Below are positions 47,246 to 55,593 of a stretch of 64,000 bases of DNA, piece by piece. The notes beneath the pieces were generated by a model. It made no database searches, was not told the origin of the DNA, and saw nothing but the letters and a program-made list of their open reading frames with translations. The position numbers were made by a program, and so were the translations under genes. The DNA lies in contig JAAESI010000112.1 in NCBI GenBank assembly GCA_024229515.1, forward strand, positions 97,019 to 161,018. Direction: 5' to 3'. The stretch's first letter is position 1. Every line of letters starts with the position of its first letter. This DNA comes from Pseudomonadota bacterium. GTDB lineage: Bacteria; Myxococcota_A; UBA796; UBA9615.

Positions 47246-48324
47246 TGATTCTCCCCCCGTTTCCGCAGTGCGGACCTGATGCTGCGCCGCTCCGGCGTCT
47301 TGTTCGACAGGATCCGGGCGATGTACTCGGCGAAGTGGGGGCCGAGCAGCCGGAGTCCCGACTCGTAGGCGTAGTCGTTGACGTCTTCGAGGAAGTTCAA
47401 GGCGCTGTCGTAGCGCTTGGCGGGGTTCCGAGCGAGCGCGCGCTTCAGGATCGGCTCCAACCCCTCCGGGACCGTCAGGTCCTCATCGAGGAGGCGGTCG
47501 ATCTCGAACGCCTCCACCGTGCGGCGGAGGTCCCGCGGCTTCAGCTTGCGGCTGAACATCGGGCGGACGGTCAGGAGCTCGTAGAAGGTCACCCCGAGGG
47601 CCCACAGGTCGGTCTTGACGCTGGCGATCCGGGGGCCCCCGAAGAGCTCCGGGGCGAAGTAGTGGAGCTTGCCCGCGAGGGTGCCCTCCCGCTCGATGCG
47701 CTGGGCGGCGGTGCCGACGGAGACCCCGAAGTCGGTGAGCTTCACCGCCCCGGTGCTCGCCAGGAGCAGGTTTCCGGGGCTGACGTCGCGGTGGACGATC
47801 CCCATCGGCGCGCCGTCGGAGCCGATGGCCGTGTGGGCGTGGTGCAGGCCCTGCAGGGTCTCGCGGAGGATGTAGAGCGCGTGCCGCAGCGGCACCTCGG
47901 TCCGTCGCTTGCTGACCTTGCGGATGAGCTCGTTGGTGTCGAGCCCGTCGACCCACTCCATCGCGAGGTAGAGCTGGCCGTTGACGGAGCCGACGTCCAG
48001 CACCGAGCAGATGTTGGGGTGCCGCAGTTGGGCCACGATGCGGCCCTCGTCGAGGAACCGGTCGCGGTACTTCTCCCGCTCGGCGTGCTTGGGGAGGATC
48101 GTCTTGAGCACGCAGCGCACCGGGACCCCGGCTGAGCCGGCTCGTTCCGCGAGCCAGATCTCGGCCATGCCGCCGTAGCCGATCGGCTCGATGACGGTGT
48201 AGCCGGGCAGCTCCGGTCGGTGCGCGAACGGCTCCGATGGCGAGGGCGAGTCGTCACTGCCGCCGGCCGTTGTCGGTCGGTCGAGCACGGTCGCGTCGGT
48301 GAGAGTGGCTTCGCTGTCCGGCAA
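47242..48324 (-). CDS. eukaryotic-like Ser/Thr protein kinase
   Basis: 360 residues from TTG 48324 (GTG 48288 is the alternative). After a disordered acidic N-terminus the kinase domain begins at PGYTVIEPIGYGGMAEIW (Gly-rich loop). It has the ATP Lys in RCVLKTILP, the catalytic loop HRDVSPGNLLL, the DFG motif TDFGVS and the APE equivalent FAPELFGG, so it should be active. There is no transmembrane segment, so it is cytosolic. It heads the operon kinase/HEAT/HD-GYP-like, each gene overlapping the next. A TACACT box at 48341-48346 (minus) is 22 nt from the TTG. Confidence 0.93.
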   Translation of the reverse strand: MPDSEATLTDATVLDRPTTAGGSDDSPSPSEPFAHRPELPGYTVIEPIGYGGMAEIWLAERAGSAGVPVRCVLKTILPKHAEREKYRDRFLDEGRIVAQLRHPNICSVLDVGSVNGQLYLAMEWVDGLDTNELIRKVSKRRTEVPLRHALYILRETLQGLHHAHTAIGSDGAPMGIVHRDVSPGNLLLASTGAVKLTDFGVSVGTAAQRIEREGTLAGKLHYFAPELFGGPRIASVKTDLWALGVTFYELLTVRPMFSRKLKPRDLRRTVEAFEIDRLLDEDLTVPEGLEPILKRALARNPAKRYDSALNFLEDVNDYAYESGLRLLGPHFAEYIARILSNKTPERRSIRSALRKRGENQ

Positions 48325-48378
48325 GGAGGATCCCGTCCCAAGTGTACCCGCATGGGCGCGATCTGGGATGATGCGGCC

Positions 48379-49047
48379 ATGCGCTTGGTCCTGTACGTCG
48401 CCGCGATCGCCGTTTTGTCGGTGCCCTGCTCCGCCCTTGCGAAGGCCCCCTCCAAGAAGGACATCGACGAGGCGTTGCTGCGCCAGTCCGTCGAGGAGCT
48501 CAGCGATTTGCGTGAGGCGGAGGCGCACCACCGCGAGGGGGAGCTCCAGCTGGAGCGGATCCAGGCGGACCTGGATGTCGCGTGGGCGGACCAGAAGGCG
48601 GCCAAGGCCTGGGTCGATGCCAACCAGTCGATCCTGCGGGCGATCGAGGCGCAGCGGAAGGCGGCCGACGAAGGCAACCGCACCGACGAGCTGGCCACCC
48701 TGGCGCAGCAGACGGTGCGCTCGGAGGCGAGCCTCGCGTGGCGGAACGCGCGGACGGACTCCGCCAAGCTCCAAGTGTCGTTCCAGCAGGAGCGCGTGGG
48801 GTGGGTCAAGGTCGAGATCGACCGCCGGGCGCAAGCCGCTGAGCTGGAGCGGTTGCGGGCCTACGACGTCGCCATCGGCGGGGATCCCGAGGTGCAGCAG
48901 GAGATCGGCCGCGCGCAGACCAAGCTGGGACGGCTCGCGGAGTCCGAGGGCAAGGCCCGGTTGAAGATGGAGCGGGCCGAGGCGAAGTGGCAGGAGGCGG
49001 CCGCGCAGGCGAGCTACCTCGACCCGAGCAAGCCGTCGGCCGAGTGA
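48379..49047 (+). CDS. exported coiled-coil protein
   Basis: 222 residues. Signal peptide MRLVLYVAAIAVLSVPCSALA, then almost entirely heptad-repeat helix (KDIDEALLRQSVEELSDLRE, AEAHHREGELQLERIQADLD, RAQTKLGRLAESEGKARLKM). It probably acts as a periplasmic scaffold. It overlaps the adenylate cyclase gene by four bases (GTGA). The two are likely co-transcribed. Confidence 0.8.
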   Translation: MRLVLYVAAIAVLSVPCSALAKAPSKKDIDEALLRQSVEELSDLREAEAHHREGELQLERIQADLDVAWADQKAAKAWVDANQSILRAIEAQRKAADEGNRTDELATLAQQTVRSEASLAWRNARTDSAKLQVSFQQERVGWVKVEIDRRAQAAELERLRAYDVAIGGDPEVQQEIGRAQTKLGRLAESEGKARLKMERAEAKWQEAAAQASYLDPSKPSAE

Positions 49048-50786
49048 CCGGTCGCGCCTCCGACGTCGCCCTCGTCGTCGCCCTCGTCGCCCTCGCGGCG
49101 GCGATCGGAGCGGCGCTGCCGTGGGATGATACCGTCAACGACCTGATGTTCGTGGAGACCGTCGACGACGTCGGCGTGCCGGTGGTCATCGTGCGGGTGG
49201 ACGAGGCGACCGAAGAGGCCCACTCCGACCCGCTGGTCTACTGGGATCGGCTGTTCGCGCATGTGGTCGACGGCGCCGCGGCGGGGGGCGCCGACCGGGT
49301 GGTGCTCGACTTCCTCCTGTACTCGCTGCCCGGGACGATGGACCCCGACTGGGGCTTCCCCCTCGTCAGCTCGATGGCGATCGCCCGCAGCCGCGGCGTC
49401 GAGGTCATCAACATCGCGATGGCGTTGGGCGACGGCAGCTCCAACGAGGTCGAGGTCAAGGGGCCTCACCCGATGATCCAATCGGCGTCGTCCGGACTCG
49501 CCCTCGCCAACGTCACCGAAGACGGGGACGGCGTGGTGCGGCGCATGGAGCTGGGCTGCGCCGAGCCGTACGCGCTCGCCCGGGTGCTCGCCGGGGCGGG
49601 GGAGGACTGCGCCACGGTCCACATCCGCTACCGCGACGTGGTCGGGGGGTGGCCGGGGGTCTCCATGCAGGAGGTCCTGGAGCGGGAGGAGGGCGGCGAC
49701 GTCGTCTGGTTGAGGGAGCACTTCGAGGGCAAGACCGTGCTGATCGGCGCCACCGCACCGAAGCTGGGCGACCTGAAGCGCACCCCGCTGAGCACCTTCA
49801 CCCCCGGGGTCGAGATCCACGCGCAGGCGATGCGCACGCTGCTGGAGGGCGACGGGCCGCGCCCCCTGCCGACGGCCGTCGGGCTGCTGGTGGTGCTGCT
49901 GTTGGGCTTCGGATCGATGTTCGCGGGGCAGCGGCTGGGACCCTGGCCGGCGATCGGGCTGGGGGTCGCGGCCGCGATCCTGGCGGGCTTCGGCGGCATC
50001 GCCGCGGGCATGGCGCTGGACTACCGGGTGCCGTTTGTCTCCTGGGGGCTGAGCATCCTGCTTCCGGGGGTCGGAGCGGCCCTCAAGAGTGTGGCGTGGG
50101 AGCGGGCGGAGCGGCAGCGCATGGCCCAGACCCTTGGTTCGTACGTCAACAAGCACGTGATGGCGGCGCTGGAGAAGGACCCCGAGGCGGCTGGGATTGG
50201 CGGCGCGATGCGCACCGTCACCGTGCTCATGGCCGACATCCTCGGCTACTCCACCTTCTCGGAGAACCGGGCCCCCCAGGAGGTGGTCGCGGTGCTGAAC
50301 AATTACTTCGAGGCGATGACGCGGGTGATCCAGAGCCACGGCGGCACCGTCGACAAGTTCATGGGCGACGGGCTGATGGCGGTGTTCGGCGCCCCCCTCC
50401 CGCTGCCCCACGACGGCGCCCCCAACGCGGTGGCGGCGGCCCGGGGCATGGAGGCGGAACTGGAGCGGCTGCGCATCGGATGGCGCGCCGAGGGGATCCC
50501 CGAGCTCGACATCGGCATCGGCATCCACACCGGCGAGGCGATCGTGGGGAACATGGGGAGCGCGCTGAAGATGGAGTACACGGTCATCGGCGACGCCGTG
50601 AACGTGGCCGCGCGCATCGAATCGACCACGCGCAAGTACGGCGTGCGGGTGCTGATCTCAGGCGAGACGATGGAGCGGATCGAGGAGACGCCGGACGCGG
50701 CCGACCTCGGCGAGGTCTACGTCAAAGGGCGCGCGCAACCGGTCCAGATGTGGTCGCTGGCCCCTCCACCGCCACCCGATCATTGA
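49044..50786 (+). CDS. CHASE2-domain class III adenylate cyclase
   Basis: 580 residues, GTG start. A first membrane span (about 10-28) is followed by a periplasmic CHASE2 sensor domain (DDVGVPVVIVRVDEATEE to VEIHAQAMRTLLEGDG, about 35-270). Three further spans follow (about 275-350) and then a class III cyclase domain (about 390-575). Metal-binding Asp residues are in MADILGYSTF (~397) and KFMGDGLMAVFG (~440); the adenine-selecting Lys is the one in KFMGDG, and IGDAVNVAARIES holds the transition-state Asn/Arg. It makes cAMP in response to an extracytoplasmic signal. Its 3' end overlaps the convergent response-regulator gene by 65 bases. Confidence 0.94.
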   Translation: MTGRASDVALVVALVALAAAIGAALPWDDTVNDLMFVETVDDVGVPVVIVRVDEATEEAHSDPLVYWDRLFAHVVDGAAAGGADRVVLDFLLYSLPGTMDPDWGFPLVSSMAIARSRGVEVINIAMALGDGSSNEVEVKGPHPMIQSASSGLALANVTEDGDGVVRRMELGCAEPYALARVLAGAGEDCATVHIRYRDVVGGWPGVSMQEVLEREEGGDVVWLREHFEGKTVLIGATAPKLGDLKRTPLSTFTPGVEIHAQAMRTLLEGDGPRPLPTAVGLLVVLLLGFGSMFAGQRLGPWPAIGLGVAAAILAGFGGIAAGMALDYRVPFVSWGLSILLPGVGAALKSVAWERAERQRMAQTLGSYVNKHVMAALEKDPEAAGIGGAMRTVTVLMADILGYSTFSENRAPQEVVAVLNNYFEAMTRVIQSHGGTVDKFMGDGLMAVFGAPLPLPHDGAPNAVAAARGMEAELERLRIGWRAEGIPELDIGIGIHTGEAIVGNMGSALKMEYTVIGDAVNVAARIESTTRKYGVRVLISGETMERIEETPDAADLGEVYVKGRAQPVQMWSLAPPPPPDH

Positions 50787-51513
50787 ACCGGTAGCCGACG
50801 CGGAAGACGGTCTGCACGAGCGCCTTGGGGCCGCCCAGATCGGTGATCTTCTTGCGGAGCCGGGCGACGTGGCAGTCGACGGTGCGGGCGTAGACGTCGG
50901 ACTCGTAGCCGCGGACGCGGTCCAGCAGCTCGGCGCGGGTGAACACCTGGCCCGGTGAGCAGGCGAGGAAGTGGACCAGATCGAACTCAGTCGGCGTCAG
51001 GTCGACCATCGTCTCGCCGAGCCAGAGCTCCCGGCGGCGGGGGTCGACGGTTATGTCGCCGAACTCGAGCGCCTGGGTGCGGTTGCGCAGCTCCAACAGC
51101 TCCGCGGGGGGCAGCGGCAGCTCGATGGGGCCGCTGACGTCGCGGTCGCGGCGGGCGATGAGGGAGCGGCAGCGGGCGACCACCTCGGACACGCCGAAGG
51201 GCTTGCGTACGTAGTCGTCGGCGCCGGTGCTGAGGCCGAGGACGGCGTCCATCTCTTCGGCGCGCACGGACATCAGGATGATCCCGGGCTGCTTGCCGTC
51301 GTTGGCGCGGATGGCGTGGCAGACGTCGAGGCCGGACTTGCCCGGGAGCATCACGTCCAGCAGCACGAGGTCGGGCTGGTGGGCGTGGAACTGCTCGATC
51401 GCCGCCTCGCCGTTGTGGGCGTAAGCCACTTCGAAGGACTCACGCTGCAGGTGGAACCCGAGGATCTGGGCGATGTTGGGGTCGTCGTCGACAACGAGGA
51501 TGCGGTAGCTCAT
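50722..51513 (-). CDS. OmpR/PhoB-type response regulator
   Basis: 263 residues. The REC domain (1-120) has the acidic pair in LVVDDDPNIA, phospho-acceptor Asp in LVLLDVMLPGKSG (~54) and the Lys of YVRKPFG. A winged-helix DNA-binding domain follows (about 145-240: LTPTEFDLVHFLACSPGQ, VYARTVDCHVARLRKKI, TVFRVGYRF). There is no cognate kinase next to it, so it is an orphan. About 15 residues after the winged helix lie inside the overlap with the cyclase gene. A GATACT box stands 12 nt upstream of the ATG. Confidence 0.95.
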   Translation of the reverse strand: MSYRILVVDDDPNIAQILGFHLQRESFEVAYAHNGEAAIEQFHAHQPDLVLLDVMLPGKSGLDVCHAIRANDGKQPGIILMSVRAEEMDAVLGLSTGADDYVRKPFGVSEVVARCRSLIARRDRDVSGPIELPLPPAELLELRNRTQALEFGDITVDPRRRELWLGETMVDLTPTEFDLVHFLACSPGQVFTRAELLDRVRGYESDVYARTVDCHVARLRKKITDLGGPKALVQTVFRVGYRFNDRVAVEGPATTSGPVARAL

Positions 51514-51519
51514 GTCCAA

Positions 51520-51525
51520 AGTATC
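51520..51525 (-). promoter_or_regulatory. -10-like box GATACT for the response regulator
   Basis: Read on the minus strand, its first base (51525) is 12 nt before the ATG at 51513. The identical hexamer stands at the same distance before the gene at 52305. Nothing else is recognised in the roughly 100-base gap 51514-51616. Confidence 0.4.
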
Positions 51526-51616
51526 GACACGATTCCCGACACTTGAGGCTGCATTCGTAACTTGTGCACAACCCGAGATGCCGCCGCAACACGGTGTTGA
51601 GGCGTCGGTTTGCTGG

Positions 51617-52249
51617 TCAGTCGACTGACCGGTCAGGTGGCCTCGACGCCCTTGCAACGGCGCTGTCATCGATGGGCAAGAACTCGGCGCGTGGGCCCTC
51701 CGGAAGGGCAACGTCGTACAAGCTCGAGACTTCCTCGGCGGTCAACGGGCGGCACCACCGGAGCTTCAGATCCCCCAGCGCCAACGGGCCGATCTGCACG
51801 CGTCGGAGCTTCAAAACCTGCAATCCCGAGCGTTCGCAGAGCCTCCGGATTTGGCGGTTGCGACCGTCCGTGAGCACAACTTCGATCCACGTGGCGCGCG
51901 TTCGAAGCTCCAGAAACCTCGTGCGCGCGGGGTTCGTGACGGGGCCTGAGCGGAACCTCAGCGGACGCTCCAGCAGCTTGATGCGGTGGTCGCCGGGGTC
52001 GAGCCGGTCGCGCACCTTCACCCGATAGACCTTCTCCACCGTTTCGCCGACGTTCGGATTCAGCAGCGCCTGGGCGAGCTTTCCGTCGTCGGTGAAGAGC
52101 ATCAGCCCTTCGGTGGCGTAGTCCAGCCGGCCCACGTGGGGGAGCGCGGGGAAGTGCGTGGGGATGTGGTCGTACAGCGTCGGCCGGTCCGCGAAGTCGC
52201 GGCGCGCGCTGATGCAGCCCGCAGGCTTGTTGAGGACGAAGTACTGCAC
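51617..52249 (-). CDS. RsuA/RluE-family pseudouridine synthase
   Basis: 210 residues from GTG 52249, similar to RluE (about 217 aa), without the N-terminal S4 domain. The catalytic Asp is in HVGRLDYATEGLML, and further family motifs are YFVLNKPAG at the start, KVYRVKV, VLTDGRNRQIRRLCE and VLKLRRVQIGPLALGDLK. It should isomerise uridine in 23S (RluE) or 16S rRNA; the small size favours RluE-like. The gene is divergent from the 52305 gene. Confidence 0.92.
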   Translation of the reverse strand: MQYFVLNKPAGCISARRDFADRPTLYDHIPTHFPALPHVGRLDYATEGLMLFTDDGKLAQALLNPNVGETVEKVYRVKVRDRLDPGDHRIKLLERPLRFRSGPVTNPARTRFLELRTRATWIEVVLTDGRNRQIRRLCERSGLQVLKLRRVQIGPLALGDLKLRWCRPLTAEEVSSLYDVALPEGPRAEFLPIDDSAVARASRPPDRSVD

Positions 52250-52292
52250 ACCCGGACCATCACCTTCTGTCCCCGGAACGGCAAGCCCGGAC

Positions 52293-52298
52293 GATACT
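52293..52298 (+). promoter_or_regulatory. -10-like box GATACT
   Basis: The first base is 12 nt upstream of the GTG at 52305, in a 55-bp divergent gap. Confidence 0.4.
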
Positions 52299-52304
52299 GG
52301 CGGG

Positions 52305-53801
52305 GTGGCGCAGCCCGACCGATCTCGACGGACCACCCTCGTCGCCCTCGGCGTCTTCATCGCGGCAGCCCTCATGGTCGCAGTCTTGCTGTCGCGGCCC
52401 GAGGTCTCTCCTGAGGGTGAAGCACCCGCGGTGGTGGGCCCCCCGGCCGAACCCCTGGTTCGGCCGGAGGCGTCTGCTCCGCCTTCGCCGCGGGCCCCTC
52501 GGGAGCAACGGCGGACCTCGGGACCGCCGGACGAGTCGGGGGACGAGCTGCTCGATGGGGAGGCCGAGCTCACCCTTTGCGTCTGGGATGGCGGGAAGGG
52601 CGCCCCCGACGTCTCGTTCCACGTCTCGCCCTCGGTGGGTCGCTCGAACGTGACGACCGGTCCGAGCGGCTGCACCTCGTTGTCGGTTCCCGCCGGTCAA
52701 GACCTCCGTATCCATCCGATGGCTGCCGTCTCGCCACCGTTCGCGGAAGTGAAGTGGTTGGCTCTGAACGCTCGCAGGACGGTCGATTTCGCGCTCCCCA
52801 CCCTCTGCGACGTGACGCTCGAGGTGGTCGATCAGGACGGGGCCGTGGTGCCTGACTTCGACGTGAAGGCGAGACCCGAGTCTGAGGGCATGAGCACCTC
52901 CCGGACGGAGCAGGAGGGGACGACGGACGCCGACGGGCTTGTTTCGTTCGCGCTCCCTTGCGGACCGCGTTGGATGGTCAACTTCGAGGGGCCCGGAGCG
53001 CAGATGGCCTTCGGCCTGGGGGAGCCTCCCGACGCTCCCTTCGAGTTGGTCGTGGACACCAGCCGCCGAGGCGAGGAGATCTGGCTTCGCCTGGAGTCGG
53101 CGGCCGACGGCGAGGCCCTCCACGGCTGGTTCAGACAGCAGCCCGGGGTCCCGAGGCCAGCCCATCGCATCCCGAGGGAGGGAGTTCTCCTTGGGCCGCT
53201 GGATCCGGACGTCACCTACATCGTTGCGACCAACCGGCACGAGCCGACATCATTCGCCCCCGCGGACCTCGCCCCGGTTCCCGACGACGACGGGAGGCGC
53301 TGGGCGACCCTGGTGCTGACGCCGCATGGGGAGATCGAAGTGATCGCGGAGCCGAGCGCGAGCGACCGGATCGAGACGGTCACCTGCGTCGAGCCGGCGG
53401 GGGCAAGCCATGGGTGCCGTCGACTGACCGGCCAGCCGCGCTGGACGTGCCGATGCAGCGACGAGGGAGGGTTCGCGATGAAGGTTCGGATCATGGACGT
53501 CGACGTGCTTCAGCCCGTTGTTCGTCCCGAGACCCGGCTTCAGCCCATTCCCCCCGCGGCGGAGTTGTGTCTCGAGGCCGGGACATGCGGTGGAGCCGCC
53601 GACGACGTCGTGCTCATCTCGCTGCCGGACCATCCCTGGGGAGGCGGATGTGGGAGCCGAACCGATGCGGTCGACTCACGGTGCCTTCGGGTGCCTCGGG
53701 GCGAACGGCTCCACATCGCCTGCTGGGCCGTCGGCGAAATGGTCGCCTGGGAGACCGAGATCGTCGCGGGCGAAGAGCGGAACGTAGTCCTCGGGGACTG
53801 A
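52305..53801 (+). CDS. membrane-anchored exported protein with beta-sandwich repeats
   Basis: 498 residues. One N-terminal membrane anchor (TLVALGVFIAAALMVAVLLS, about 10-29) is followed by a Pro/Glu-rich linker (30-85). Several carboxypeptidase-regulatory-like or Ig-like beta-sandwich modules follow (CDVTLEVVDQDGAVVPDFDV, TTDADGLVSFALPCGP). Cys pairs in the C-terminal 120 residues (HGCRRLTG, CRCSDEGG, CLEAGTCGG) suggest disulfides. No function is recognised. Codon use is slightly less GC-biased than in neighbouring genes, and the next gene converges on it. Confidence 0.75.
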   Translation: MAQPDRSRRTTLVALGVFIAAALMVAVLLSRPEVSPEGEAPAVVGPPAEPLVRPEASAPPSPRAPREQRRTSGPPDESGDELLDGEAELTLCVWDGGKGAPDVSFHVSPSVGRSNVTTGPSGCTSLSVPAGQDLRIHPMAAVSPPFAEVKWLALNARRTVDFALPTLCDVTLEVVDQDGAVVPDFDVKARPESEGMSTSRTEQEGTTDADGLVSFALPCGPRWMVNFEGPGAQMAFGLGEPPDAPFELVVDTSRRGEEIWLRLESAADGEALHGWFRQQPGVPRPAHRIPREGVLLGPLDPDVTYIVATNRHEPTSFAPADLAPVPDDDGRRWATLVLTPHGEIEVIAEPSASDRIETVTCVEPAGASHGCRRLTGQPRWTCRCSDEGGFAMKVRIMDVDVLQPVVRPETRLQPIPPAAELCLEAGTCGGAADDVVLISLPDHPWGGGCGSRTDAVDSRCLRVPRGERLHIACWAVGEMVAWETEIVAGEERNVVLGD

Positions 53802-53807
53802 TCCGGC

Positions 53808-54092
53808 TTAGCGAATGCTGTCCGCCGACGCCTTCATCTCGGCGTTGAAGTCGGTCTTGAGTGTGACCAGCGGCTTCTTGTCCCGCTGGGGGAGCCCCGC
53901 GATGTACTGCCCGTAGGGCTTCATCATCGCGGCGTCGACGCGCTGGGTGTCGAAGTCGATGTCGGTGATCGCCTTGTACTGGATGTTCGGCTCTTCGACC
54001 GCCGGCTTCGGCTCCTCCTCCTCATCGGACTGGGCCATGGCGGCCGCAGGAAGGGCGAGGAGGGCGGCGAGAAGGAGGGTGCTCATGCGCAT
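53808..54092 (-). CDS. small exported acidic protein
   Basis: 94 residues. Signal peptide MRMSTLLLAALLALPAAAMA, then a short acidic segment (QSDEEEEPKPAVEEP) and a ~65-residue region (YKAITDIDFDTQRVDAAMMK). It is not recognised. A second ATG two codons on (54086) is an alternative start. It is divergent from the SDR gene. Confidence 0.7.
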   Translation of the reverse strand: MRMSTLLLAALLALPAAAMAQSDEEEEPKPAVEEPNIQYKAITDIDFDTQRVDAAMMKPYGQYIAGLPQRDKKPLVTLKTDFNAEMKASADSIR

Positions 54093-54129
54093 GCGGGATC
54101 CGGACAGCGCTCCGGCCGAAAGGTTCCCG

Positions 54130-54135
54130 TAGGAT
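54130..54135 (+). promoter_or_regulatory. -10-like box TAGGAT
   Basis: The first base is 13 nt upstream of the ATG at 54143, in a 50-bp divergent gap. Confidence 0.4.
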
Positions 54136-54142
54136 CCGCACT

Positions 54143-54994
54143 ATGTACGCAAACGACGCACTGAACGGCAGCACCATCCTGATCACGGGCGGAGGGACGG
54201 GCCTGGGCCGCGCCATGGCGGAACGGTTCGCCGGGGTCGGTGCGGCCGTCGCCGTGCTCGGACGTCGGGAGGATCCGCTGGCCGAGACCGTGGCCGCGAT
54301 TCAGTCCGCGGGCGGGACCGCTGCCTACGCCGCAGGGGCCGACGTGCGGGACCCGGCGTCGCTGGAAGCCGCCGTCGCCTCCCTGGAGGAGGAGGTCGGT
54401 CCCATCAACGGCCTCGTCAACAACGCCGCCGGCAACTTCCTGTGTGCCTCCGAGGACCTGTCCGCCAACGCGTTCAACTCCGTCGTGCAGATCGTCCTGT
54501 ACGGCACCTTCCACGCGACGCAGGCCCTCGGCCGACGGTGGATCGAACGGGGCAGCGGCGGCGTCATGCTGAACATCTCCACGACGTACGCGTGGACGGG
54601 CTCGTCCTTCGTGCTGCCGAGCGCGTGCGCCAAGGCCGGCGTGCTCGCGATGACCCGCAGCCTCGCCGTGGAGTGGGCGACGTACGGCATCCGCGCCAAC
54701 GCCATCGCCCCCGGGCCGATCCCCACCGAGGGGGCGTTTTCGCGGCTCATGCCGCCGGGCGCGGTCGAGGCTCACGCGAAGCAGCGCATCCCCCTGGGCC
54801 GCCTCGGCACGCGGGAGGAACTGGCCGACCTGGCGACCTTCCTGATGTCTCCCATGGCCTCCTGGATCACCGGTGAGGTCGTCACCATCGACGGCGGCGA
54901 AGTGCTGAAGGCAGGCGGGGAGTTCAACGGCTTCACCGACCACCCCCGCGAACAGTTCAAGGCGGCGTTGGCGTCGATGAGGCCGTCCAAATGA
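54143..54994 (+). CDS. SDR oxidoreductase of the 2,4-dienoyl-CoA reductase type
   Basis: 283 residues. Rossmann motif TGGGTGLGRAM (~14-24), Asn box NNAAGNFL, and a substrate-site stretch ISTTYAWTGSSFVLPSACAK in which the usual YxxxK is replaced by SxxxK (SACAK), as in mitochondrial/peroxisomal 2,4-dienoyl-CoA reductases. These use NADPH to reduce dienoyl-CoA intermediates of unsaturated fatty acid beta-oxidation. C-terminal features TRSLAVEWATYGIRANAIAP and WITGEVVTIDGGE are typical. It overlaps the following lipoprotein gene by ATGA. Confidence 0.9.
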   Translation: MYANDALNGSTILITGGGTGLGRAMAERFAGVGAAVAVLGRREDPLAETVAAIQSAGGTAAYAAGADVRDPASLEAAVASLEEEVGPINGLVNNAAGNFLCASEDLSANAFNSVVQIVLYGTFHATQALGRRWIERGSGGVMLNISTTYAWTGSSFVLPSACAKAGVLAMTRSLAVEWATYGIRANAIAPGPIPTEGAFSRLMPPGAVEAHAKQRIPLGRLGTREELADLATFLMSPMASWITGEVVTIDGGEVLKAGGEFNGFTDHPREQFKAALASMRPSK

Positions 54995-55590
54995 ACCACT
55001 GGCTCCTCTTGCTCGTGCTCGGCCTGCTCACCTGGGGCCTGTCCGCCTGCGTCGACGACGATGACGACGACACCACCGCGGACGACGACGACGCCACCGA
55101 CGACGACGACGCCACCGACGACGACGACACCCCCGACCCCGCCGCCAACTGCCCCGACCCGGCGATCGAAGGGCCGACCTCCACCGTCCCCTGCAACTCC
55201 GAGGATGGCGGCGACGTGTGGCAGTTCGTGGTCGCCACCGGCCAGCAGGTGCTCGTCACTGTCGACACGGTCGGCCCCGCCTCCACGTTCGACCCCCGGC
55301 TCCGCATCGTCGACTTCTTCGAGACCTTCCTCGAGGCCGGCGACGACGACTGCGTTTGCTCCTACGACCCGCCCGGGGACGACTGCTTCCCCAACGAGTC
55401 GTGCTGCCCCTTCGGCGTCTACACCGCCGAATTCGATGAGAACCTGAGCGTGCACGTCGCCTCCTTCCTGGAGGAGAACTGCGTCGCCGGGGACGTCGGC
55501 GCCTACGAGATCCGCGTGTCGCTGGACGGCGTGGAGGTGGCGCCCGCGTTGCTCATCGACGACGGCCCCACCGTCTTCGGCGGCGAGTAG
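54991..55590 (+). CDS. Asp-linker lipoprotein
   Basis: 199 residues. Lipobox LSAC (Cys20), acidic linker [19 protein letters not shown] (about 21-46), then a Cys-rich beta domain of about 140 residues (VWQFVVATGQQVLVTVDTVG, CVCSYDPPGDDCFPNESCCP), resembling a pre-peptidase-type module. The function is unknown. Its start overlaps the SDR stop, but no functional link is apparent. It converges with the acyltransferase gene. Confidence 0.82.
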   Translation: MNHWLLLLVLGLLTWGLSACVDDDDDDTTADDDDATDDDDATDDDDTPDPAANCPDPAIEGPTSTVPCNSEDGGDVWQFVVATGQQVLVTVDTVGPASTFDPRLRIVDFFETFLEAGDDDCVCSYDPPGDDCFPNESCCPFGVYTAEFDENLSVHVASFLEENCVAGDVGAYEIRVSLDGVEVAPALLIDDGPTVFGGE

Positions 55591-55593
55591 TTC

